Source of the DNA: Desulfobacterales bacterium | GTDB taxonomy: Bacteria > Desulfobacterota > Desulfobacteria > Desulfobacterales > C00003060 | Reading direction: 5' to 3' | Assembly (NCBI GenBank): GCA_030668505.1 | Contig: DAOUTV010000093.1 | Location: forward strand, 1-6,811 | Length of the DNA: 6,811 nt | Shown: positions 1-6,495 of the stretch, one piece after another | Layout: each line of letters begins with the position of its first letter | Numbering within the stretch: position 1 is the first letter of the stretch | Program-made: the position numbers and the translations under genes | Notes under the pieces: generated by a model | What the model was told of the DNA's origin: nothing | The model's input: only the letters and a program-made list of their open reading frames with translations | The model's database searches: none

Positions 1-584
1 CGGCTTTGAATCCGCTGTTTGACGTGCCATGGATAAGGCCCTTCTTCTAGCATTCTTCGATCGTGATTTGCCTCCAGGACTATGAGCTTGCATCCCTTGA
101 GGTGATGACAAACCAACTGCGTTGCTACTCCCAGATCAGTGGCGATTCCGATTTTTGTTAAACTATTTTTTATCGTAAACCCTAAGGAATCTGAGGCGTC
201 ATGTGAGACTGAAAAGGGATGAAAAGAGAGGCCCCCTATGGAGAAGGCCTCCCCACGGTTAAGTCTGACGGTTTCATATAGGGCTCCGAGCTGAGTTTTG
301 GCTGTAGCAAGCGTCGGTTCATTGATGTATACAGGCAGCCTGTAACGCCTTGAAAGCACACCTACGCCGCGAATGTGATCAAGGTGTTCATGAGATACGA
401 CAATCGCATCAAGTCGTTTCGGATCAAGCTTTCTTGAATGAAAACGCCGTTCAATTTCGACTGCAGACAGTCCTGCATCTATCAGAACAGAGGTCTTTCC
501 GTCAGAAACATAGACGGCGTTCCCCTTACTCCCGCTGGCCAGTACGCAGACTCTAAACCCCTGTATGCCCAAAGCCACCCTCAT
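1..584 (-). CDS. YycJ/WalJ-like metallo-beta-lactamase-fold hydrolase (3' end beyond window)
   Basis: The first 194 codons are in the window and the frame stays open to the left edge. After a short N-terminal tail the protein reads FRVCVLASGSKGNAVYV (residues 10-26), the opening strand of the YycJ group. The metal-binding motif HEHLDH is at 65-70, followed by SHDASDSLGF with His128, TDLG with Asp150, and EANHDRRML (171-179) then GPYPWHVKQRI, which is the YycJ-type signature. Family knowledge: a cytoplasmic di-metal hydrolase; Firmicutes members sit with the WalRK cell-wall regulators, and nuclease activity has been reported for the group. The substrate here is unknown. The ATG at 584 overlaps the end of dut by 32 nt and lacks a good ribosome site. 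A TTG at 572 has GAGG six nt upstream and gives an N-terminus four residues shorter, so the start is uncertain. Probably the last part of the operon visible here. Confidence 0.9.
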   Translation of the reverse strand, partial: MRVALGIQGFRVCVLASGSKGNAVYVSDGKTSVLIDAGLSAVEIERRFHSRKLDPKRLDAIVVSHEHLDHIRGVGVLSRRYRLPVYINEPTLATAKTQLGALYETVRLNRGEAFSIGGLSFHPFSVSHDASDSLGFTIKNSLTKIGIATDLGVATQLVCHHLKGCKLIVLEANHDRRMLEEGPYPWHVKQRIQS

Positions 585-1020
585 TGCGATCTGTTTCTTC
601 AAGGGCATCTACAATTTGCCATTGCATTTGATAGGCCTTCTGAATGACCATCTGGGCAATCCTGTCACCACGACGGATGGTATATGGTCTTTCTCCCAGA
701 TTGATGAGAGCAACCTTTATCTCACCTCTGTAATCAGCATCAATTGTGCCTGGAGCGTTGATGATACCGATGCCGTGCTTAAAAGCAAGGCCACTTCGAG
801 GACGAATCTGAGCCTCAAAGCCTGGAGGAAGAGCGATAGCTATTCCTGTGGGAATCACCATTATTGAACCTACGTGGATTTCCTGATTTACTTTGATAGC
901 AGCGCAGAGATCCATCCCGGAGGCTTGCGGGGTCATGTAACGAGGTAGGGGCAAATCTGAATCGTGTTCCGGGTGAAGGCGACAGATCTTGACCTTGGGG
1001 GAGTTGTTAGGCATTTGCAT
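553..1020 (-). CDS. dut: dUTP diphosphatase (trimeric dUTPase)
   Basis: Hydrolyses dUTP to dUMP and pyrophosphate, keeping uracil out of DNA and feeding dTMP synthesis; cytoplasmic homotrimer. All five family motifs are visible in order: ASGMDLCAA (33-41), PRSGLAF (74-80), GTIDADYRGEIKVAL (91-105) with the presumed catalytic Asp94 and the uracil-pocket Tyr97, RRGDRIAQMVI (116-126), and the C-terminal lid RNEGGFGHTGV (145-155) with its arginine. At 155 residues the length is normal for the bacterial trimeric type. The ATG directly follows the stop of the M16 protease gene (TAAATG), with a GAGGAC 15 nt upstream that is too far to be a good ribosome site, so coupling to upstream translation is likely. 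A second ATG two codons later (1014) could also serve. The 3' end overlaps the next gene. Confidence 0.97.
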   Translation of the reverse strand: MQMPNNSPKVKICRLHPEHDSDLPLPRYMTPQASGMDLCAAIKVNQEIHVGSIMVIPTGIAIALPPGFEAQIRPRSGLAFKHGIGIINAPGTIDADYRGEIKVALINLGERPYTIRRGDRIAQMVIQKAYQMQWQIVDALEETDRNEGGFGHTGV

Positions 1021-2286
1021 TTATAAGGTTAACATGTCCTCGTAGGAAACTTTTTCATCTATAGGCCCAAGGAGTGCCAGGGAGACAGCATTGTCTTGGC
1101 AAGCCTCACATGCCAGGCTCAATATATCTTCGGCCGTAACCTTTTCGATTTTATCTACCACCTCTTGCAAGGGGACATGACGGCCAAAATTGATCTCGTT
1201 GTGAGCAAGGCGAGACATCTGGTTATCAGTGCTTTCAGCGGCAAGATACAATCCGCCCTTTAAGTGTTCTTTAGCGTTCTTGAGTTCAGAATCATCTATC
1301 GGTTTTTCCTTTAGACGAGCCATCTCCTTTGCGATGAGCTGAAGAACCTCTTGAGTGTTTGACTTTTCCACCCCAACATAGATGCCCAAAAGTCCGGTGT
1401 CAGAATACGATGAGGCAAAGGAAAAGATTGCGTAGGCAAGGCCACGGCGTTCCCGGATTTCCTGGAATAGCCGGGAACTCATGTTGCCGCCCAGCACGAC
1501 ATTGAGAAGGGCACAGGCATGACGCCGCGGATCTGTGGTGTGGACACCCTTTGCGCCGAGACAAATATGGACCTGCTCGAGATTCTTGGGATGTGCGGTC
1601 GCCACCCAATCCATGGTCGGCTTTGCACGCTCCGGGAAGTTATTCTCCCTCCGATCCACTTCAAAAGTCCGAGCTATCAATTCTACAAAAGATACGTGCT
1701 CCAGGTTTCCGGCTGCTGCGATTACAATTCGCTCAGGCTGGTACGCTCGGCTGAAATATTCCTTTATTGTATTGGAATCGAACCTTGTAACGGTCTCAGG
1801 GGTTCCAAGGATGGAACGTCCCAATGGATGGCTTCCCCAAACAGCTCGGGCCAACAGGACATGGACATGCTCATCCGGTGTGTCCTCTAACATTTTTATT
1901 TCCTGAAGAATCACCTGGCGTTCCCGTTCTACCTCACCGGGATCAAAGACGGAGTTCAAAAAAATGTCTGACAAAAGGTCTACCATCGTATCCACGTGGG
2001 TGTCCATGACTTTGGCATAATAGCAGGTGTTCTCTTTGCTGGTGAAGGCGTTACATTGACCGCCGATGGCGTCAAGCTCTTTGGCAATTTGATGGGCGGT
2101 TCGTCTTTCGGTCCCCTTGAAGATCATGTGCTCGACGAAGTGGGATACCCCCCCCTCTTCAGCCTTTTCATCACGGGCGCCTACATTGACCCACACCCCC
2201 ATTGCGACCGACCGGACTTGAGGTACCTGTTTGGTAACGATTCTAATGCCGTTGTTCAGGAGCGTTTTGTTATAACCGTGTGGCAT
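1021..2286 (-). CDS. M16 family zinc metallopeptidase (processing-peptidase-like)
   Basis: A 421-residue, single-unit pitrilysin-family protease resembling mitochondrial processing peptidase beta and bacterial PqqL/YmxG-like proteins. The inverted zinc motif HFVEH is at 49-53 (His49, His53 as ligands, Glu52 catalytic). The third ligand is Glu129 in RERQVILQEI, 76 residues after His53, the expected spacing. The second M16 half carries GGNMSSRLFQEIRERRGLAY (266-285), the conserved segment with the Arg and Tyr that complete the active site. No signal peptide or membrane segment is seen, so it should be cytoplasmic. The substrate cannot be told from sequence. The start lies 5 nt after the pnp stop; a G-rich stretch overlapping the end of pnp is the only possible ribosome site. 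The neighbourhood pnp-M16-dut is a recurrent one. An eight-G run lies just before the zinc motif. Confidence 0.95.
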   Translation of the reverse strand: MPHGYNKTLLNNGIRIVTKQVPQVRSVAMGVWVNVGARDEKAEEGGVSHFVEHMIFKGTERRTAHQIAKELDAIGGQCNAFTSKENTCYYAKVMDTHVDTMVDLLSDIFLNSVFDPGEVERERQVILQEIKMLEDTPDEHVHVLLARAVWGSHPLGRSILGTPETVTRFDSNTIKEYFSRAYQPERIVIAAAGNLEHVSFVELIARTFEVDRRENNFPERAKPTMDWVATAHPKNLEQVHICLGAKGVHTTDPRRHACALLNVVLGGNMSSRLFQEIRERRGLAYAIFSFASSYSDTGLLGIYVGVEKSNTQEVLQLIAKEMARLKEKPIDDSELKNAKEHLKGGLYLAAESTDNQMSRLAHNEINFGRHVPLQEVVDKIEKVTAEDILSLACEACQDNAVSLALLGPIDEKVSYEDMLTL

Positions 2287-2291
2287 GCTTT

Positions 2292-4373
2292 TTATTCCCC
2301 CATAGCGGCCTTTCGGCTGAGGCGAATCTTGCCGTCACGATCTACTTCTAGAACCTTGACCATGACCTTGTCACCCTCCCTCAGAATATCAGTTACCTTA
2401 TTGACGCGCTTTGAATCGAGTTGGGAGATATGTACCAGCCCGTCGGTTCCCGGAAAGATCTCTACAAAGGCCCCAAAGTCCATGATCTTGCGAACAGTCC
2501 CCTCATAGATGGCTCCAATCTCGGGCTCGCGAACAATTTCCTGGATCATCTTGAGGGCCTTTTCACCCGATGCTTCATCAACACCAAGTATTTTTATAAG
2601 ACCGGAATCATCTATATCAATCCGGCTGTCGGTTTCCAACTGGATAGCCCGGATCACTTTGCCACCAGGGCCGATGACATCCCGTATCTTGTCGGGGTTG
2701 ATCTTTATGGACAGGAGCTTGGGCGCATAGGGGGAAATTTCCGGCCTGGGCTCTTTGATGGTTTCTTCCATTTCGTCCAGAATAAAAAGGCGGCCCTTGC
2801 GCGCTTGGTCGAGTGCCTTTTGCATAATAGGTTTAGATAGGCCTTCAATCTTGATGTCCATTTGAAGGGAGGTAATCCCCTCGCGTGTGCCGGCTACTTT
2901 GAAGTCCATGTCCCCCATGTGGTCTTCATCGCCCAGGATGTCAGACAGTATCCGCACGTCATCCCCTTCCTTTATGAGCCCCATGGCAATGCCTGCAACA
3001 GGAGCTATGATTGGAACACCGGCATCCATTAGGGCAAGGCTGGTGGCACAAACTGTGGCCATGGAAGAAGATCCGTTTGATTCCAAAATCTCCGATACTA
3101 CGCGGATCGTGTAGTCAAAATTATCCCGGTCCGGCAAGACCTTTTCCACGGCGCGAGTGGAAAGCCCGCCATGTCCGATTTCCCGCCGACCAGGGCTTCC
3201 GAATCGCCTTGCTTCTCCAACGGAAAAGGGGAGAAAGTTGTAATGAAGCATGAAGGGCATGAAGACGTTTCCGTCTAGGGTTTCAACCCGCTGCTCATCG
3301 CTGGTGGAACCAAGGGTTACAACGGCAAGGGCCAGGGTTTCGCCGCGCCTGAAAAGGGCTGAGCCATGGGTCCGGGGCAGCAATCCCACCTCAGACGTGA
3401 TGGGACGAACCTCGTCAAACTCACGGCCATCTATGCGACTGCCTTCAGCGACGGCAAGGTTACGCATGATATGGCGCTCAAGGTTGTGAAACACCTCATC
3501 AACCTGTTTCTCGCGACCGGCATACCGATCTCCAACGGCCGCCACCAAATCAGCTTTTACACGCTTCAGCGTGTCACGGCGTTTGAGTTTTTCAGGGACC
3601 ATTATTGCTTCCTTGATCCCCTTGGCAGCCAAAAGCTCAACATCTTTGGCCAAGGTCTCGTCTATTTCACTAACAGGAGCGGAACGCTTTGGCAGACTTA
3701 CAGCCTCCTTGAGTTTTACCTGTAGCTCAATAATTGGTTGTAAGGCTCTGTGGCCGAAGAAGATTGCTTCCAACATATCTTCCTCTTTGACAAAGAGACC
3801 TCCTCCTTCTACCATGACCACAGCGTCCTTGCTCCCTGCAACGATCAGATTGATATCACTTTCTTCCTGTTCTTCACGGGTAGGGTTGACCCTGAAATCA
3901 CCTTTTATGCGACCAACACGAACGCAGGCTATCGGTCCGGCAAAAGGAATGTCAGACATCTCCAAGGCTGCCGAGGCGCCTGTCATGGCCAAAATATCCG
4001 GATCATTTTCATTATCTACGCAGAGCACCGTGGCGATGACCTGGGTTTCATATCTGTAGTCTTTTGGGAAAAGAGGCCTGATTGGCCGATCTATGATCCG
4101 TGCGGTGAGGGTTTCTTTTTCGCTCGGCCGTCCAATCTCTCTACGAAAGTAGTTGCCGGGAATTCTGCCGGCCGCATACCCTTTTTCCTTGTATTCGACA
4201 GTCAAAGGGACAAAATCAATCCCCTCGCGCATTTCATCCGTGGAGACAACGGTTACCAAAACCATGGTCTCCCCATAACGGACCATGACAGCGCCACTAG
4301 CCTGTAGTGCCATCTTTCCTGCTTCTATACTGAGGGTGCTATCACCCACCTTTGCCTTAAAGGATACTTCCAT
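2292..4373 (-). CDS. pnp: Polyribonucleotide nucleotidyltransferase (PNPase)
   Basis: Phosphorolytic 3'-to-5' exoribonuclease that releases nucleoside diphosphates and can also add tails; acts as a trimer, often in RNA-degrading complexes. The 693 residues show the full domain order: first RNase PH domain (about 1-220, with GRIPGNYFRREIGRPSEKE at 69-87), all-alpha linker domain (about 235-305), second RNase PH domain (about 315-545), KH domain (about 553-612, IGPGGKVI at 567-574) and S1 domain (about 619-690, DFGAFVE then DGLVHISQL). The catalytic aspartates are seen as Asp484 and Asp490 in GDEDHMGDMDFK, matching E. coli Asp486 and Asp492. The ATG is fixed by a GAGGAG 7 nt upstream and by agreement with the family N-terminus. 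It follows rpsO across a 175-nt spacer rich in RNA structure, a possible site of autoregulation. Confidence 0.99.
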   Translation of the reverse strand: MEVSFKAKVGDSTLSIEAGKMALQASGAVMVRYGETMVLVTVVSTDEMREGIDFVPLTVEYKEKGYAAGRIPGNYFRREIGRPSEKETLTARIIDRPIRPLFPKDYRYETQVIATVLCVDNENDPDILAMTGASAALEMSDIPFAGPIACVRVGRIKGDFRVNPTREEQEESDINLIVAGSKDAVVMVEGGGLFVKEEDMLEAIFFGHRALQPIIELQVKLKEAVSLPKRSAPVSEIDETLAKDVELLAAKGIKEAIMVPEKLKRRDTLKRVKADLVAAVGDRYAGREKQVDEVFHNLERHIMRNLAVAEGSRIDGREFDEVRPITSEVGLLPRTHGSALFRRGETLALAVVTLGSTSDEQRVETLDGNVFMPFMLHYNFLPFSVGEARRFGSPGRREIGHGGLSTRAVEKVLPDRDNFDYTIRVVSEILESNGSSSMATVCATSLALMDAGVPIIAPVAGIAMGLIKEGDDVRILSDILGDEDHMGDMDFKVAGTREGITSLQMDIKIEGLSKPIMQKALDQARKGRLFILDEMEETIKEPRPEISPYAPKLLSIKINPDKIRDVIGPGGKVIRAIQLETDSRIDIDDSGLIKILGVDEASGEKALKMIQEIVREPEIGAIYEGTVRKIMDFGAFVEIFPGTDGLVHISQLDSKRVNKVTDILREGDKVMVKVLEVDRDGKIRLSRKAAMGE

Positions 4374-4380
4374 TTTTGTT

Positions 4381-4386
4381 CTCCTC
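4381..4386 (-). promoter_or_regulatory. Shine-Dalgarno sequence of pnp
   Basis: Read on the minus strand this is GAGGAG, separated by 7 nt (AACAAAA) from the ATG at 4373. It is one of only two strong ribosome sites in the window, and it confirms the pnp start. It lies one nucleotide downstream of a hairpin whose stability could affect its accessibility. Confidence 0.85.
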
Positions 4387-4387
4387 A

Positions 4388-4408
4388 GGATTCGTTGTTA
4401 GCGATTCC
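4388..4408 (-). other. Small hairpin next to the pnp ribosome site
   Basis: In the transcript, GGAATCG and CGAATCC pair across a 7-nt loop (CTAACAA), giving a 7-bp stem with one A-A mismatch. Its foot lies one nucleotide before the GAGGAG ribosome site of pnp. There is no U-tract, so it is not a terminator. A role in controlling translation or in RNase processing is inference only. Confidence 0.4.
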
Positions 4409-4439
4409 TTGTTTGTTGTCCTATCCTTGACTCATCTCG

Positions 4440-4523
4440 GGGTTGTACTCTGCGAGCCCCGCGGGTCGCAGACCAGGCGGCTTGGATTCGAAATGCCTAT
4501 TTTAAAGCCGTCAGGTGCAACCC
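4440..4523 (-). ncRNA. Candidate structured leader RNA (three-way junction) between rpsO and pnp
   Basis: On the minus strand GGGTTGCAC (4515-4523) pairs with GTACAACCC (4440-4448), a 9-bp closing helix with one C-A mismatch. Inside it are two adjacent hairpins. One has CGGCTT/AAGCCG arms (4505-4510 with 4478-4483) and an inner GG-ATT/AAT-CC stem. The other has CTGCGA/TCGCAG arms (4466-4471 with 4450-4455) around a C-rich/G-rich core. The junction linkers are only 4, 6 and 1 nt, so the three helices make a compact junction of about 84 nt. In E. coli the pnp leader forms a long RNase III substrate through which PNPase represses itself; this element sits in the equivalent place but looks different. 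I do not recognise it as a known riboswitch class. The fold was derived by eye. Confidence 0.45.
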
Positions 4524-4532
4524 TGCGCCTTG

Positions 4533-4545
4533 CGTGACATTCACG
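4533..4545 (-). other. Short hairpin just after rpsO
   Basis: In the transcript CGTGA and TCACG form a 5-bp stem with an ATG triloop, four nt after the rpsO stop codon. No U-tract follows, so termination is unlikely. It might mark the 3' end of a processed rpsO message or cap the structured leader that follows. The short stem could be chance. Confidence 0.25.
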
Positions 4546-4548
4546 AAT

Positions 4549-4818
4549 TTATTTTCGAAGCCCTAGAGCCTTAATAACTTCCCGGTAACGCCTAATATCC
4601 TTACTCTTCAGGTAGTTTAGCAACCTGCGTCGCTGTCCTACCACTTTGAGCAAGCCCCTTCTGGAATGATGATCTTTGCGGTGGATCTTGAAATGCTCGT
4701 TTAGTTGGGTGATACGCTGAGTTAGAAGGGCAATCTGGATCTCTGGCGATCCCGTATCTGTTTCATGGAGTTTGAACTGATCTATCAACGCTTTTTTTTC
4801 CTCTACTGCCAAAGCCAC
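4549..4818 (-). CDS. rpsO: 30S ribosomal protein S15
   Basis: Primary 16S rRNA-binding protein that binds the three-way junction of helices 20-22 in the central domain and helps form bridges to the 50S subunit. The 89-residue length is exactly typical. The hallmark blocks HETDTGSPEIQIALLTQRI (18-36) and DHHSRRGLLKVVGQRRRLL (49-67) are intact. The start is GTG, set by a strong AGGAGGT site 7 nt upstream. Codons 6-9 contain a run of eight A. S15 commonly represses its own mRNA; the spacer upstream is taken up by hairpin repeats, and I could not identify a recognised S15-binding pseudoknot. rpsO followed by pnp is among the most conserved bacterial gene pairs. Confidence 0.99.
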   Translation of the reverse strand: MALAVEEKKALIDQFKLHETDTGSPEIQIALLTQRITQLNEHFKIHRKDHHSRRGLLKVVGQRRRLLNYLKSKDIRRYREVIKALGLRK

Positions 4819-4825
4819 TTTTTAG

Positions 4826-4832
4826 ACCTCCT
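4826..4832 (-). promoter_or_regulatory. Shine-Dalgarno sequence of rpsO
   Basis: Minus-strand AGGAGGT, nearly a perfect anti-SD match, lies 7 nt before the GTG at 4818. It settles the start as GTG; no in-frame ATG is available close by. The repeat array of the spacer ends only a few nt upstream, leaving the ribosome site itself outside the repeats. Confidence 0.9.
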
Positions 4833-4852
4833 CTTTTCGATTGTCGATTGTC

Positions 4853-4884
4853 GATTGTTGATTTGTTTTATTCAATCATCAATC
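4853..4884. repeat. Hairpin in duplication copy 1
   Basis: On the plus strand GATTGTTGATT (4853-4863) and AATCATCAATC (4874-4884) are inverted repeats with 10 of 11 matches and a 10-nt AT-rich loop. The stem is AT-rich and has no flanking U-tract, so it is weak as a terminator. It lies in the 5' untranslated region of rpsO. Confidence 0.7.
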
Positions 4885-4918
4885 ATTAATCCAAAAATAC
4901 ACAGGCATTTCGATTGTC

Positions 4919-4950
4919 GATTGTTGATTTGTTTTATTCAATCATCAATC
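4919..4950. repeat. Hairpin in duplication copy 2
   Basis: Same inverted repeat as in copy 1, 66 bp further on: arms 4919-4929 and 4940-4950 with a 10-nt loop. It begins immediately after the truB stop codon in the direction of transcription, so it could act as a 3'-end stabilising stem for truB mRNA; that is inference. Confidence 0.7.
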
Positions 4951-4951
4951 A

Positions 4952-5851
4952 TCAATCCAAAAATACACAGGCATATGGATACACACCATTCTTCTTGTTT
5001 GAACTCATGACGGCAATTAGGTTGCCCTCGGTATCGGTTACCTTTATCCACGGACAAGTCCGGCGGAGGCGGTCAGAAGCAATTTCGTCCTGAGTCATTG
5101 GATGGCCATGTTGAATCTTTTGCACAAGCTCATTATCTGCTGAAAAACCTGGAACCCCCCTCAAGGCAACACTCATCGGTATTATGTGGTTTGAGATTTC
5201 CCCTGTTGCGTTAAGCATTTCCAAATCATTCAGAGAGATGGCTTCATTCAAGGTGAAGCCGCCACTTTCGATTCTACACAACTCAGTTAAATGAGCACCG
5301 CACCCCAGAGTATCTCCGATATCAGCGCACAATGTACGAACATAGGTTCCGGCGCTGCAGCACACCTCAAAACGGATATGGGGCAGGCTGATGTCAAGTG
5401 CCTCAAGCCCATAGATGGAAATACGTCTGGGTGGTTTTTGTACGAAAGTTCCCTGCCGGGCCAGCTTGTATAGTGGCACCCCATTGTGCTTGAGGGCAGA
5501 ATACGCTGGAGGATTCTGGTGTCTCACTTCCAAAAAGCTGAAGAAGGCGCTGTGCACATCGCGATCCGCGACTTTCAAGTCGGATTCCGTTGAGAGAACC
5601 CGGCCTGTGAGGTCCTGGGTGTCGGTTCTAATCCCAAGCCTCATGACTCCTTCATATCGCTTTTTCCCATACACAAGAAATTGTGCAAGGCGTGTAGCCT
5701 TATTTATACAGCAGACGAGCACGCCGGTTGCAAATGGATCGAGAGTGCCGGTGTGGCCTACCTTCTTGACACTTAATATCCTCTTTACCTGAGTGACCAC
5801 CTGGGCAGATGTCATATCCGGCGGTTTGTCTACAACGATAATCCCGTTCAT
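4952..5851 (-). CDS. truB: tRNA pseudouridine-55 synthase
   Basis: Isomerises U55 in the T-loop of tRNAs. The 299 residues show the TruB fold: KPPDMTSAQVV (9-19), GHTGTLDPFATGVL (32-45) with catalytic Asp38, KKRYEG with Tyr66, PPAYSALKHNGVPLYKLAR (114-132), and GTYVRTLCADIG (168-179) followed by LTELCRIESGGF. A C-terminal PUA-like domain occupies about 230-298. The ATG directly follows the rbfA stop (TAGATG) with only a weak GGGG upstream, so it is probably translationally coupled. The last codons and the TGA stop lie inside one copy of a 66-bp tandem duplication. A second in-frame stop (TAA) occurs five codons after the first. The usual ending near a VF dipeptide suggests that the protein is full length despite the repeat. 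Confidence 0.98.
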   Translation of the reverse strand: MNGIIVVDKPPDMTSAQVVTQVKRILSVKKVGHTGTLDPFATGVLVCCINKATRLAQFLVYGKKRYEGVMRLGIRTDTQDLTGRVLSTESDLKVADRDVHSAFFSFLEVRHQNPPAYSALKHNGVPLYKLARQGTFVQKPPRRISIYGLEALDISLPHIRFEVCCSAGTYVRTLCADIGDTLGCGAHLTELCRIESGGFTLNEAISLNDLEMLNATGEISNHIIPMSVALRGVPGFSADNELVQKIQHGHPMTQDEIASDRLRRTCPWIKVTDTEGNLIAVMSSNKKNGVYPYACVFLD

Positions 5852-6208
5852 CTACCCCGTTTGATTCCCATTACGTATTGCCTTCAAAACCTTGTCAACC
5901 CTGGTCGCCCGATCAAAAGATTCGTCATAGAGGAACTCTAGCTCGGGAATGTATCTTAGTTTAAGGCGGCTACTTAGTTTCCGCCTTAGATATCCTGAAG
6001 CACTCTTGAAGCCGGCCATGACATCTAACTTACGTCCTCCTTCGGCAACGCTGAAATAGACCCGTGCCGAACGGAGATTGTCGGTTATGCTCACACGCAT
6101 GATGGTGACAAAATCCAAACGGGGGTCCCTGATCTCTTTCTGCAGGAGATCAGATATTTCCTTTTGTACCTGGCCCCCTACTCTGTCGGCCCGCTTGAAG
6201 TGGATCAC
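5852..6208 (-). CDS. rbfA: 30S ribosome-binding factor A
   Basis: Late 30S assembly factor that binds near the 16S helix 1/helix 44 region and supports 5'-end maturation, also linked to cold growth. The 118-residue length is typical. The family pattern is seen: RADRVGGQVQKEISDLLQKE (6-25), RDPRL (27-31), the strand VSITDNLRSARVYFSV (39-54), and LRRKLSSRLKLRYIPELEF (74-92) followed by DESFDRATRVDKVL. The start is GTG, overlapping the ylxP stop in the tetranucleotide GTGA, a classical termination-reinitiation arrangement. It ends one base before truB. In many relatives a DHH-family phosphoesterase gene (nrnA) lies between rbfA and truB; here there is none. Confidence 0.96.
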   Translation of the reverse strand: MIHFKRADRVGGQVQKEISDLLQKEIRDPRLDFVTIMRVSITDNLRSARVYFSVAEGGRKLDVMAGFKSASGYLRRKLSSRLKLRYIPELEFLYDESFDRATRVDKVLKAIRNGNQTG

Positions 6209-6495
6209 AGGTTGATGATCTCCATTTCCAAATCGATGATTTCAGCCACTTGCATGGCTTCAACAAAGTTTAGCGCCTTGTCTAACTTTGAATTGATCCG
6301 TCGGCGATCATTCCCAACAAATGCCAGGCCTATCTCTGCACGCTGGTGGCTGTCATTGGCTCCAATCTCCGCCACTGACGCATTGAAGGTGTTTTGAAGA
6401 CGGGCGATCACACTTTTCACTACCCTGCGTTTGCCTTTTAATGAGGTATTTCCAGGAATCCTCAAAACGATTGTGCTGATTCCGACAACCATCAC
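6205..6495 (-). CDS. ylxP: DUF503/YlxP-family small protein
   Basis: Small protein of the YlxP family, commonly encoded between infB and rbfA. The group's role is poorly defined and is presumed to lie in ribosome assembly because of its neighbours. Family features are an N-terminal hydrophobic strand (MVVGISTIVLR), SLKGKRRVVKSVIARLQNTF (18-37) and VAEIGANDSHQRAEIGLAFV (41-60). At 95-96 residues it is full length. The frame opens with GTG at 6495 followed directly by ATG at 6492; the ATG is the likelier start. No Shine-Dalgarno sequence is present, because a heptamer repeat array begins right at the start codon. A diverged copy of its first 12 or so codons lies 110 bp upstream. It overlaps rbfA by four bases. 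Confidence 0.9.
   Translation of the reverse strand: MMVVGISTIVLRIPGNTSLKGKRRVVKSVIARLQNTFNASVAEIGANDSHQRAEIGLAFVGNDRRRINSKLDKALNFVEAMQVAEIIDLEMEIINL

Larger units (their letters stand above)
4844..4975. repeat. 66-bp tandem duplication covering the truB 3' end and spacer
   Basis: Copy 1 (4844-4909) and copy 2 (4910-4975) are directly adjacent and, by eye, differ at only two positions: 4887 versus 4953, and the last base. Copy 2 includes the last codons and stop of truB (4952-4974). Copy 1 repeats those codons as untranslated sequence, with the stop reading TAA instead of TGA. Each copy contains phased 7-bp units (GATTGTC, GATTGTT on the plus strand; AATCATC on the other arm). Near identity suggests a recent slippage or unequal-crossover event, or active homogenisation. 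Confidence 0.93.

Noticed and set aside
553..590. His in GHTG of dUTPase motif 5 as an unusual substitution
   Set aside because: Histidine at this position is found in well-known dUTPases such as that of E. coli (GHSG), so it is normal variation.
1996..2508. 170-codon plus-strand open frame across the pnp/M16 junction
   Set aside because: Antisense to two well-supported genes, with low-complexity composition and no family features.
3750..4307. 185-codon plus-strand open frame opposite pnp
   Set aside because: It lies wholly antisense to the conserved first half of PNPase, has no ribosome site and no recognisable motif. The same applies to the other long plus-strand frames opposite pnp and the protease.
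4484..4500. tRNA-like T-loop string TTCGAATCC on the minus strand
   Set aside because: No matching acceptor, D or anticodon arms of tRNA geometry surround it; it is better explained as part of a hairpin in the pnp leader.
4496..4523. Possible promoter (TTGCAC ... TAAAAT) before pnp on the minus strand
   Set aside because: The spacing between the hexamers is only 10 nt, far short of 16-18, and no better pair is found.
4792..4799. Eight-A run near the rpsO start as a programmed slippage site
   Set aside because: Lysine-rich starts with A runs are ordinary in S15; no downstream frame would make a meaningful product.
4844..4975. Possible CRISPR-like array
   Set aside because: Units abut directly with no unique spacers, there are only two copies, and the unit includes coding sequence.
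4765..5010. 81-codon plus-strand open frame over the truB-rpsO spacer
   Set aside because: Its internally repeated peptide (IQSSIINPKIHRH twice) only reflects the 66-bp DNA duplication; no ribosome site is present.
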